In this document: one piece after another, positions 1-6,909 of the stretch
How the letters are laid out: the number at the start of each line of letters is the position of its first letter
How positions within the stretch are numbered: the stretch's first letter is position 1
DNA from: an uncultured Emticicia sp.
GTDB lineage: Bacteria > Bacteroidota > Bacteroidia > Cytophagales > Spirosomataceae
Reading direction: 5' to 3'
Assembly: GCF_937903345.1 (NCBI RefSeq)
Contig: NZ_CALCZQ010000030.1
Location: 372,001-436,000 of the forward strand
DNA length: 64,000 nucleotides
The notes under the pieces: generated by a model
What the model was told of the DNA's origin: nothing
The model's input: the letters and a program-made list of their open reading frames with translations, nothing else
The model's database searches: none
Position numbers and translations under genes: made by a program

Positions 1-1669
1 CGAGCGTTTTATAGTCTTGCATTTCCCAGTAACCTAAATTGCGGTGCATATATGCCACACCTTCTTTACCGAAATGACCGCTTGCACGGTGGTCGAGAGC
101 CACCTGAATGATTCCTTCTTTGGCGTACCATTGTTGGCGAGCCGACCAAGTCCATTGGTCATAAACAGTACCAGCATCTGGGCCTCCATAAATACTCACC
201 AAAACAGGATATTTTTTTCCAGCCACCATATGCTGTGGGTAAGTGATGGTCATCGGCAAATCGTACATTCCATCATCACTTTTTACTCTTAAAAGTTCGG
301 TTTTGGCCAAATTATAATTTTCCATTTCTACACCTTTGATACTGCCCAATTCCCGAAGTATTTTACCTTCATTATCAACAATTGCCATGCTTGTAGGCGT
401 ATTAATATTTGAGTAGGTTGTAATAAAATATTTCAGATTTGGCGAAGCATTGATATTTCGGTTGTTAAATGCACCAAAAGTCAGGCGTTTGAGACCTTTT
501 CCATCAAAACCAACTTTGTACAGGTCGAAACGAGCTGTGCTTTCGATACCACGAGCATAGAAATAAACTACACGATTTTTTTGGTCGATGCCTTCAACGT
601 TTTTTACGGTATATTTTCCATCAGTGATATTATTGATGAATTTGCCGTTAATGTCATACAAATACAATTGTTTCCAACCCGTTTTATCGCTGATTATCAT
701 CATTTCTTTACCTCCGTCCATAATCGTTAGGCGTTCGTCAGCTTCATCAATTCCAATCCACGATTTTTGAGTTTCGTTATAAATTTCTTTTTTACTACCA
801 TCTTTTGGCGAAACATTATAGAGTTTGAGATTATCATTGCCGCGGTTAATCCACTGAAGCATTAAACCACTTCCATCTGGCAACCATGTCGGCCAACCAA
901 AATATTGCTCGTCTTTCTCATTAAAAGCTGCCCAAATAGTTTTTCCACCAGTTGGCGAAACAAAACCAACTTTTGCTTCCGGATTTGGGTCTCCACTTTT
1001 TGGGTAGCGAGTTTCTTCGATAAAACCGTGTTGACCTTCGCTACTATAAAGTGGAAACATCATTGTTTTTGACTCATCAAAACGCATATAAGCAATTTTC
1101 TTACTATCGGGGCTCCACCAAAACGCACGAAAACGAGTCGGACGACCGAAGATTTCTTCCCAATACACCCATGTGGCGTAGCCATTCAGGGTAGTTTTAG
1201 TGCCATCGCTTGTGAGTTTTATTTCTTTCTTAGTTTTGAAATCATACGAATAAAGGTTGTTTTCTTTCGTGTAAGCAATGTAGTTGCTATCGGGAGAAAA
1301 CATAGCGTTTTTTTCTTCCGCAGCATCGTCGGTTAATTGCGTTTCCGAATCATCGCTTTTCAAAAAAAGGTTACTATTTTTACTGATAATGGTTTTTGTA
1401 GGCTTTGCTTTTGGGTGGAGGATTTCATCGCTTGCTTCGGTCGTTTTTCCGGTGCTGACTTCCAAAATCATTGATTTTGCTTCTGCATCAGGCGTGGTTT
1501 TTTGAGAGATTAATAATCGCTCATCGTCAAGCCAGCGTTGAATTACAGGTAAGGTTTGGATAAAATTTTTGGGTGTTTTGCCCGTCATTAATTCTTTTTC
1601 GTCAAAATCCTTCTTTTGAGCAAAAACTGCTGTACTGGCAAGGCAGAGAAGCAATAGAGTTTTTTTCAT
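1..1669 (-). CDS. S9B dipeptidyl peptidase IV-like serine peptidase (C-terminal part cut off)
   Basis: Reading from the ATG at 1669 the frame stays open to base 1, so the gene runs out of the window. The product begins with a signal peptide (MKKTLLLLCLASTAVFAQ) and continues as the DPP IV beta-propeller: YMRFDESK-type blades, then GYATWVYWEEIFGRPTR, which matches the EE motif region that binds the substrate N-terminus. The last visible part is YPVLVSIYGGPDAGTVYDQW, the start of the alpha/beta hydrolase domain. The nucleophile motif GWSYGG, Asp and His should lie to the left of base 1. Periplasmic or secreted removal of X-Pro dipeptides is the family role. I infer it is intact because nothing is broken in the visible 556 codons. 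Confidence 0.9.
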   Translation of the reverse strand, partial: MKKTLLLLCLASTAVFAQKKDFDEKELMTGKTPKNFIQTLPVIQRWLDDERLLISQKTTPDAEAKSMILEVSTGKTTEASDEILHPKAKPTKTIISKNSNLFLKSDDSETQLTDDAAEEKNAMFSPDSNYIAYTKENNLYSYDFKTKKEIKLTSDGTKTTLNGYATWVYWEEIFGRPTRFRAFWWSPDSKKIAYMRFDESKTMMFPLYSSEGQHGFIEETRYPKSGDPNPEAKVGFVSPTGGKTIWAAFNEKDEQYFGWPTWLPDGSGLMLQWINRGNDNLKLYNVSPKDGSKKEIYNETQKSWIGIDEADERLTIMDGGKEMMIISDKTGWKQLYLYDINGKFINNITDGKYTVKNVEGIDQKNRVVYFYARGIESTARFDLYKVGFDGKGLKRLTFGAFNNRNINASPNLKYFITTYSNINTPTSMAIVDNEGKILRELGSIKGVEMENYNLAKTELLRVKSDDGMYDLPMTITYPQHMVAGKKYPVLVSIYGGPDAGTVYDQWTWSARQQWYAKEGIIQVALDHRASGHFGKEGVAYMHRNLGYWEMQDYKTL

Positions 1670-1730
1670 GTTTAATAGTTTGAAGATTATAATCGGGCGT
1701 AAAAATAGTGAAAATGTTCAATATATCTTT

Positions 1731-1788
1731 AATCCTGTCAATCCATGGCGTAGGGTTTGCAAACCCTACGCTATGGATTGACAGGATT
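1731..1788. repeat. 58-bp near-perfect palindrome (REP-like), downstream of the RAYT gene
   Basis: Two 29-nt arms meet at 1759/1760 with a single mismatch (1747 against 1772). The centre reads GGGTTTGCAAACCC and the outer part reads AATCCTGTCAATCCAT. It shares TCCAT-GC...GTTTGCAAAC...GC-ATGGA with the palindrome at 2249-2292 on the other side of the transposase gene. Such pairs are what RAYT transposases mobilise. It could also act as a terminator for either neighbour. Confidence 0.85.
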
Positions 1789-2233
1789 TGGAGAAAATAT
1801 TTGTTTTTCAAAAAATAACATTTCCTCTTCAAAATTCATTTTTCTGTGATGTTCTTCTTGATTTTTTATATAATTTCTTACTTGAGTAAGCATAGAATTA
1901 CTTACGGTAAAAACTCGCAGCGGCGAACCGTCCGTAACCATCTTGCCAACTTAAGTGTGTTGAACAAAGATTTTGTTCCTTTTCCCAATAATAATTATCT
2001 CGTTTGATATCTCTTACTACATTACTCAACGAAAAAACTGGCTTAGGACTAATCAAGAGATGTATATGGTCTTCTGTGCCATTAATAAAATCAAGATGAT
2101 ATTCTTTTTGTTTGCAGAATTCTCTGATGTGATCGTATAGTTGCCATTTCCAACTTTTATCAATAAATAGTTCACGATTTTTGGTACTCCAAACCAAATG
2201 ATACCATAGAGAAAGGTAAGATTGCGAGGCCAT
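1766..2233 (-). pseudogene. REP-associated tyrosine transposase (RAYT, Y1_Tnp/IS200-like), frameshifted
   Basis: The ATG at 2233 opens a 111-codon frame with the Y1 transposase fold: YHLVWSTKNRE near the start and the HUH motif as DHIHLL at about residues 56-61, then LSNVVRDIKR and WQDGYG. After GYG the frame becomes RFAAASFYRK and stops at 1898. In the next frame the family's C-terminus continues: FTVSNSMLTQVRNYIKNQ, then EEHHRKMNFEEE, to a stop at 1766-1768. The catalytic tyrosine (in RNYIKNQ) is therefore in the second frame and missing from the first product. The break coincides with a GC-rich stretch of about 17 bp at 1915-1931. Palindromes flank the gene on both sides. I judge it inactive unless frameshifting occurs. 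Confidence 0.85.
1915..1931. repeat. GC-rich 17-bp island inside the RAYT gene
   Basis: The plus strand reads TCGCAGCGGCGAACCGT, strikingly GC-rich against its surroundings, and sits exactly where the transposase changes frame. It aligns with an 18-bp island at 13063-13080 (TCGCACGGGCGACCCCGT) at 14 of 18 columns. I read it as a short insertion that broke the gene. The ends of the inserted piece are not certain because no clear target duplication is visible here. Confidence 0.5.
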
Positions 2234-2248
2234 TTTTTATAAATAATT

Positions 2249-2292
2249 TTCGTCCATAGCAACGGGTTTGCAAACGCGTTGCTATGGACGAA
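2249..2292. repeat. 44-bp near-perfect palindrome (REP-like), upstream of the RAYT gene
   Basis: Two 22-nt arms meet at 2270/2271 with one mismatch. Outer sequence TTCGTCCATAGC, centre GTTTGCAAAC. The core is shared with the palindrome at 1731-1788, so the two form a matched pair around the transposase gene. The element lies between the transposase start and the stop of the TonB receptor gene, so it may also terminate receptor transcription. Confidence 0.85.
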
Positions 2293-2333
2293 TTTAGGTA
2301 ATTTATATGAAATCCCATGCAATCTAACAAAAA

Positions 2334-4925
2334 TCATTTCCTCCCCAAATCAGCCGTAATCGTCAAATAATAAAATGCTCCTACCGTTGGCCCTGCAATG
2401 AAACTTACATAAGGCCGATTCAAAATATTTGTTGCCGCTACTTTAAATTGTAAACTCTGTTTTTGGGCATAATACGTCAATTGTGCATCAACATTGTGAA
2501 TAGCTGGTACATTGCCTATTGCCAATGCCGACTGCCACAAAAATCCTTCCTGATATTTATAGTTTAGCCCAAAACCAATATTTTTTGTAAGTTTTGCATT
2601 GCCAAGACCGATATGCATAATCCATCGTGGCGTATTAAATGCTTCTTCAAAACCATCATTATTGGCAGTATTTCGTAATTTTGCGAAAGACGTATTTACA
2701 CTAAACGAGAAACCTTTATAGAAATTATAGCTCAATCCGATACTCGCACCGTAGTTTCTCACAATGGTTTTTGAGTTTGTCCAGAGGCGATAACGAGCTT
2801 GTTTATTGCGGTCATACATGTAAAATGCCAGCGAATCAGCATTCGTACCGAGCGGTACATTTGCCTCAATTTGAGCCATGAAGTTTCTGTAAACATTATA
2901 GTATAAATCGGCATCGATAAAAAGTTTTTTGCCCACAGGATAACCTTTGTAGCCAATCTCAAAACTATTGACATACTCTGGTTTCAAGTAATTATAATCG
3001 TTTTTACGGAGAAGATTTTTGTTTTTTATGATGGCTTCGTTTTGAGTGAATTTATTGATATTAATATCTTGGTTCACAGCCGCTGCAAAATCATCAATGG
3101 TTTTTCGTAAATACGAATTCTCAAAAATACCTTGCGACATTATCGGTAAGCCACCCACACGCTTTACACCACCGCTGTTGATATTTGAAAAAGCCTCAAA
3201 CAAACTCGGAAAGCGATAACCATTTTGGTATGAAAGTCGGAAATGATTATTTTCGTTGAGAGAATAAACCAATGATGCTCGTGGATTGAAACGCAAATCG
3301 AAATACTGATTTTTATCAACTCTGAGTATTAGTAAAAATTTAAGTTTTTCATCGAAAAAGGTTTTACTTCCTTGCACAAAACCGCCCACTTTCCAATAAT
3401 AAATATTTTTGCCACTCTCTTTTGGATTGATGAAATAATTTCCGTCAGGAACGACAATGTAATTTCGGTAATCGAAACCTGCCATAACACCAAAACCTTT
3501 TTTGTGAAGTATTGGTGAGAGTTTTTTGCTCAAATCTGTCAGGCCTTCGGTGTGAAACATGTAAGATTGCACTCGCAGAGCCGCTCCAATATCCCAATTA
3601 TTGATGTCACCTAATTTTGTAATCAAGTCATCAAAAGCGGGCGTATTTGGTTGCGGGCGACCTTTATCTGCTTGCGTTCTAGCCAAATTTAGTGCTTCAA
3701 TTACGCTTTTGCCAGCTTTGGTTTGGGTATTATATTCGTTTGTAAAATCAGTAAACCAAACATTATCCGACTTGAAACTACGGTCGATATTTTCGGCCAT
3801 CGAACGAATATTATAAGACTTTCCTGTGTTTTCGCTTGTCAAATACGCCCTAATTTGCGTGCTTGGACTTTGATAAGTTATCGTATTTTGAGACAAACGA
3901 TAATCATTCAGGCGAAAACGATTGGTGCGTTGATATACATTATCGAGTTGAGCGATTTTGAAACTATAAGTAATTTCATGCTGAGGTTTAAGCGGAACGC
4001 CGCCCGTACGATAGTTTAAAGAAAAATCAGCTTTGAGATTATTGATAGAATAGTCGGTTACTTCTTCTTCAAAATAGCCAGTTCGAGCAACTACATATCT
4101 TTTTCCACCGAGCGTCAGTGTTCTTCGATTTGGCGATTCATTGCCATAAGAATTTACATAATCGGCTCCTACATTATCTTTTTCGAGTAAATTCACCGAA
4201 GTGTTTGCCGTAGGATTAAGGTCGAGTGTTGAGTTAGCAATCCAATCATAACCTTTCTGATACCCAAAGTTTACCTTAAACGCCCATTTTTCACTGAGTT
4301 TTTTGGCATAACGTAAACTCGTCTCCGAAAATAATTTTGGGTCGATTGTTGGATTCGACAAATGATTAACTCCAGTTTTTTGTTGTACACTAATGCCTTC
4401 CGATTCAAACGGATTGAGGGTCAGTAAATTTACCAAACCATTCAGCGAATTCATGCCATAAAGTGCCGAAGCCACTCCTGGAATCATCTCAACTTGGCGA
4501 ATATCAAGGTCGGTTGTCCCCATTCCCGAGGCAATCGGAGAGCCAATATGTGGGGCTTGGTTGTCAATGCCATCAACTAGTTGTACAAATCGCACATTGG
4601 TTGTGTTCGTAAACCCACGAGCATTATAGACCCTAAAACCCAAACTCGGCGTAATCAACTGCACACCTTTGATGTTTTCGATGGCATCAAAATAACTCAA
4701 AGCCGCACTTTGCTGCATTTGTTTCAATGTCAATAATTCAATACTCGTTGCCGATTTTAGATAGTTTTCTTTGTTCCTAGAAGCTGAAACTACAACTTCA
4801 TTCAAGATTTGTGATTTTAAAGTATCAGCTTCTTGAGCTTGGCTTAATTGTGGGAAAACTATTCTAAAAATCGTTATATATATTAAAATATAACGATAGG
4901 TATAGCAAAGTAGTTTTTTAAACAT
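2334..4925 (-). CDS. TonB-dependent outer-membrane receptor under a candidate ModE operator
   Basis: 863 residues: a signal peptide ending near FPQLSQAQ, no CarboxypepD_reg domain, a plug domain at about residues 38-165 (NEVVVSASRN at its start, then FVQLVDGIDNQAPHIGSP and EMIPGVASALYGMNSLNGLVNLLT), then a 22-strand-type barrel ending in an aromatic-rich terminus. It would import a ligand across the outer membrane with TonB energy. The ligand cannot be read from the sequence. Two ModE-box-like palindromes, one over the promoter (4960-4987) and one inside codons 10-19 (4870-4897), together with a divergent TSUP permease and a ModE-type regulator gene, suggest molybdate, tungstate or a chelate of them. 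No other in-frame ATG, GTG or TTG precedes the plug, so the start at 4925 stands although the signal peptide is long and Tyr/Ile-rich. Confidence 0.88.
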   Translation of the reverse strand: MFKKLLCYTYRYILIYITIFRIVFPQLSQAQEADTLKSQILNEVVVSASRNKENYLKSATSIELLTLKQMQQSAALSYFDAIENIKGVQLITPSLGFRVYNARGFTNTTNVRFVQLVDGIDNQAPHIGSPIASGMGTTDLDIRQVEMIPGVASALYGMNSLNGLVNLLTLNPFESEGISVQQKTGVNHLSNPTIDPKLFSETSLRYAKKLSEKWAFKVNFGYQKGYDWIANSTLDLNPTANTSVNLLEKDNVGADYVNSYGNESPNRRTLTLGGKRYVVARTGYFEEEVTDYSINNLKADFSLNYRTGGVPLKPQHEITYSFKIAQLDNVYQRTNRFRLNDYRLSQNTITYQSPSTQIRAYLTSENTGKSYNIRSMAENIDRSFKSDNVWFTDFTNEYNTQTKAGKSVIEALNLARTQADKGRPQPNTPAFDDLITKLGDINNWDIGAALRVQSYMFHTEGLTDLSKKLSPILHKKGFGVMAGFDYRNYIVVPDGNYFINPKESGKNIYYWKVGGFVQGSKTFFDEKLKFLLILRVDKNQYFDLRFNPRASLVYSLNENNHFRLSYQNGYRFPSLFEAFSNINSGGVKRVGGLPIMSQGIFENSYLRKTIDDFAAAVNQDININKFTQNEAIIKNKNLLRKNDYNYLKPEYVNSFEIGYKGYPVGKKLFIDADLYYNVYRNFMAQIEANVPLGTNADSLAFYMYDRNKQARYRLWTNSKTIVRNYGASIGLSYNFYKGFSFSVNTSFAKLRNTANNDGFEEAFNTPRWIMHIGLGNAKLTKNIGFGLNYKYQEGFLWQSALAIGNVPAIHNVDAQLTYYAQKQSLQFKVAATNILNRPYVSFIAGPTVGAFYYLTITADLGRK
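4870..4897. promoter_or_regulatory. ModE-box-like operator inside the signal-peptide codons of the TonB receptor
   Basis: Perfect 10-nt arms ATCGTTATAT and ATATAACGAT around an 8-nt AT spacer. The inner 24 bp has the same arm/spacer/arm layout (CGTTATAT-N8-ATATAACG) as the site at 4960-4987 and the same overall length as the E. coli modA ModE site as I remember it. It lies about 28-55 bp downstream of the start codon, so a bound protein would act as a roadblock or help loop to the upstream site. Confidence 0.65.
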
Positions 4926-4959
4926 TCTTAGAGTTTTTTTGAGTATTATACTAAAACAG

Positions 4960-4987
4960 TTCGTTATATTTGCAAATATATAACGAA
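4960..4987. promoter_or_regulatory. ModE-box-like operator in the divergent promoter region
   Basis: Perfect 10-nt arms TTCGTTATAT and ATATAACGAA around spacer TTGCAAAT. It is 90 bp from the second copy at 4870-4897, roughly an integral number of helical turns (about 8.6 at 10.5 bp). It overlaps TATATTTG on both strands (4965-4972 plus, 4973-4980 minus), the Bacteroidota -7 motif, so binding should block both the receptor and the TSUP gene. A TTTG lies upstream on the plus strand at 4938-4941, with a 23-nt spacer that is longer than ideal. Confidence 0.7.
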
Positions 4988-5091
4988 GAACTGGTGAACG
5001 AAAAAAAATGACAAGTTTTTAGAGAATCAGCTGCGTAAATACCCAACTCAAAGCCTTAAAAAGATAGACTATATAATTCTAAAAAATCCCT

Positions 5092-5823
5092 ATGACATCA
5101 TTATTATTACTTTTATTGCTATTGTGCTTAGTTGCTTTTTTGTACTCTTCTGTCGGGCATGGGGGAGCAAGCGGATATTTGGCCCTTATGGTCATTATGG
5201 GCGTAGCTCCCGCAATGATGAAGTCATCGGCATTAGTGATGAATTTGGCCGTTTCTTTATTTTCGTTTATTGGCTTTTACAGAGCAGGACATTTTCGCTT
5301 CAAACTTTTTTTGCCATTTGCTCTGGCCAGTATTCCAATGGCATTTTTGGGAGGAACAATGACGCTTTCTGATTCTATTTATAAGAAAATTCTTGCCGCA
5401 TGTATCTTGTTTTCAATCGTTCGATTAATCTATAAGTTCGATACCGATGAAAAAAATAGACCCATTCCAATATGGGCAGGGGTTCTTTCGGGTGGGCTAA
5501 TTGGTTTACTTTCTGGCATGATTGGCATTGGTGGAGGTATCATTCTTAGCCCCTTGATGCTTTTGATGCGATGGGCAAATTTGAAAGAAACGGCTGCAGT
5601 TTCGGCACTTTTTATCTTTGTTAACTCTCTTTCAGGTCTTTATGGTCAACTACAAAAAGGAGGTATCAATCTCCCAGAAAATATGCAGTGGGCAGTTTTG
5701 GCTACAATTATCGGTGGCTTGACTGGTTCTTATTTTGGTAGTCAAAAATTTAAAAATCCGACACTAAAAAAGCTTTTGGCGGTTGGTTTGGTCATTGCAT
5801 GTTTGAAATTGATTTTAACGTAA
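5092..5823 (+). CDS. TSUP (TauE/SafE) family anion permease
   Basis: 243 residues, almost all hydrophobic, about eight membrane segments in two repeats. The repeat signatures are visible: SVGHGGASGYLALMVIMGV near residue 20 and LSGMIGIGGGIILSPLMLL near residue 143. TSUP proteins move sulfite, sulfoacetate, sulfolactate or other anions across the inner membrane. Here the gene is divergent from a TonB receptor and convergent with a ModE-type regulator, with a ModE-box-like site between it and the receptor. That makes molybdate/tungstate or a related oxyanion the most attractive substrate, by inference only. No modABC genes are in the window. Confidence 0.88.
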   Translation: MTSLLLLLLLLCLVAFLYSSVGHGGASGYLALMVIMGVAPAMMKSSALVMNLAVSLFSFIGFYRAGHFRFKLFLPFALASIPMAFLGGTMTLSDSIYKKILAACILFSIVRLIYKFDTDEKNRPIPIWAGVLSGGLIGLLSGMIGIGGGIILSPLMLLMRWANLKETAAVSALFIFVNSLSGLYGQLQKGGINLPENMQWAVLATIIGGLTGSYFGSQKFKNPTLKKLLAVGLVIACLKLILT

Positions 5824-5858
5824 TGTGCGGAAAATACCGATTCTAACGAATTTTATAT

Positions 5859-5879
5859 GAACGCCCAATTTGGACGTTC
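5859..5879. terminator. Hairpin between convergent TSUP and ModE-like genes
   Basis: GAACGCCCAA pairs with TTGGACGTTC, one mismatch, in the 70-bp gap between two convergent stop codons. It probably ends transcription from both sides. A near-identical hairpin in the opposite orientation occurs at 52921-52940. Confidence 0.55.
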
Positions 5880-5893
5880 TTACCTGCAAAATT

Positions 5894-6262
5894 TTATGAG
5901 TGTAGAAACATATTCATTTTTTCGTCAAAAGACTGTTGAAACTCTTCATGTAGCTTTTTGAAAGCCACAATCAGTTGTTTTCCTTCTTCGGTGACAATAG
6001 TTCCGCCACCTTTTTCTCCACCTGTTTGTGTAATGATAATAGGCTTAATTGTATGTTGATTTATCGAATTTACTAAATCCCACGCCTTTTTATACGACAT
6101 TCCCATTTGTTTGGCCGCTTGACTAATAGAACCAGTTTCAATGATATTATCGAGTAGTTCGAGCCTGCCTGGGCCAAGAAAACGGTCATCTTCACTCTCA
6201 ATCCTGAGCATTCCTGTTACTCGAAAAGTCTTTTCTGGTTTCAATATATCTTTAATAAGCAT
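5894..6262 (-). CDS. ModE-type winged-helix regulator without molybdate-binding domain
   Basis: 122 residues from the ATG at 6262; the frame could open earlier only with a TTG at 6274. The whole protein matches the N-terminal DNA-binding half of ModE: LGPGRLELLDNIIETGSISQ, AAKQMGMSYKKAWDLVNSIN, then the wing TQTGGEKGGGTIVTEEGKQL. The paired MOP/TOBE domains that bind molybdate in E. coli ModE are absent, as in the short ModE homologues of many bacteria. It likely binds the two palindromes at 4870-4897 and 4960-4987. No such palindrome is seen in front of its own gene. How it senses anion, if it does, is not apparent. Calling it a LysR-family regulator would be misleading because the LysR effector domain is absent. 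Confidence 0.85.
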   Translation of the reverse strand: MLIKDILKPEKTFRVTGMLRIESEDDRFLGPGRLELLDNIIETGSISQAAKQMGMSYKKAWDLVNSINQHTIKPIIITQTGGEKGGGTIVTEEGKQLIVAFKKLHEEFQQSFDEKMNMFLHS

Positions 6263-6679
6263 TGGCTTGAGCAATTTTGGTGCGGTAAATATAAAAATTC
6301 TTTGGTATATTTTTTTACAATGATTAGACTCCTCAGAATGTGTTTAAATATTGTTAGCTTTCTTATGGATCGTACGATTTTTGGCTTTTGGATACGGTTC
6401 GATTGGATTTTAGACTAAACGGGACAAAAAGTAGGTGCCGAGTAAACCTATATGATTTATCATTTCTTTCAAGATACACTCAAGGAGCAAGGTCATATTG
6501 ATAACATAAGTTAATTCTGAATTTAATTGTATTGAAGAATATTGATATGAATGAATTGCTATGCAGAGCCATTTCATGCAAGGTCTCTACATTTTTATTC
6601 ACGAAAATAGCATCATTCTACTATTTCATTTACTTTTTATATTAATATGTAAAATTTCTAAAATTTATTACTCTACTTA
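6263..6679. other. Gene-free stretch upstream of the TonB receptor leader
   Basis: About 420 AT-rich bases with no credible coding frame. It holds one decayed palindrome (6562-6590, listed separately). Beyond this I see no structure. Confidence 0.6.
6562..6590. repeat. Decayed imperfect palindrome, copy 1
   Basis: Reverse strand GTAGAGACCTTGCATG followed by AAATGGCTCTGCA. It resembles the element at 30580-30607 (GTATAGACTTTGCATG then CAGCGTCTGTAC), sharing GTA-AGAC-TTGCATG. Both look like eroded copies of one palindrome centred on TGCATG. Confidence 0.45.
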
Positions 6680-6711
6680 TTTGGTAGATTAAATATAGAT
6701 TCTTAATTTTG
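6680..6711 (+). promoter_or_regulatory. Bacteroidota-type promoter for the leader and TonB receptor
   Basis: TTTG at 6680-6683, a 20-nt spacer, then TAATTTTG at 6704-6711, which fits the TTTG/TAnnTTTG consensus of the Bacteroidota primary sigma factor. Transcription would start near 6718 and give a leader of about 190 nt before the receptor start codon at 6910. Confidence 0.55.
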
Positions 6712-6773
6712 CTCCATCAAGTAGAATGAAACTATACAATGAGTCTAAAAATCATTTGTAAAAATTAACAATC

Positions 6774-6845
6774 ATGCAAAAAAAACCAGTTTGGCTGCCA
6801 CCAAACTGGAAGAGTTTAACAAAAAATAATATCACCACTAAATGA
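6774..6845 (+). CDS. Candidate 23-residue leader peptide, Trp/Pro-rich
   Basis: ATG at 6774, TGA at 6843-6845, preceded by the A-rich AAAAATTAACAATC. The product contains KKPVWLPPNWKSL, with two Trp and three Pro in eight residues. Its codons contain a perfect 9-bp hairpin (6785-6793 with 6800-6808). It ends 7 nt before a pair of mutually exclusive hairpins. The layout is like a transcription-attenuation leader, though the family is unknown to me and translation is unproven. Being short, it could be chance; the position between a good promoter and the hairpins is the argument for it. Confidence 0.45.
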   Translation: MQKKPVWLPPNWKSLTKNNITTK

Positions 6846-6852
6846 CTCCCGA

Positions 6853-6881
6853 CAGCCATCCGAAGATGGTCTGCCAAGACC
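6853..6881 (+). promoter_or_regulatory. Overlapping alternative hairpins (attenuator-like) before the TonB receptor
   Basis: Hairpin A: CAGCCATC pairs with GATGG-T-CTG around a CGAA tetraloop (6853-6873). Hairpin B: GGTCT-GCCA-AGACC (6868-6881), followed by GTATTTTATATT. They share bases 6868-6873, so only one can form at a time. B followed by T-rich sequence resembles a weak intrinsic terminator, and A would then be the antiterminator. Alternatively B may only protect or expose the downstream start region (28 nt on). Confidence 0.45.
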
Positions 6882-6909
6882 GTATTTTATATTAAACCAA
6901 TACAAATTA

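Noticed and set aside
1602..1832. 76-codon minus-strand frame across the palindrome
   Set aside because: It overlaps the peptidase start, and most of it is the decayed transposase tail and the palindrome.
2053..2337. 94-codon minus-strand frame overlapping the RAYT gene
   Set aside because: Runs through the upstream palindrome and out of frame with the transposase; composition unlike a protein.
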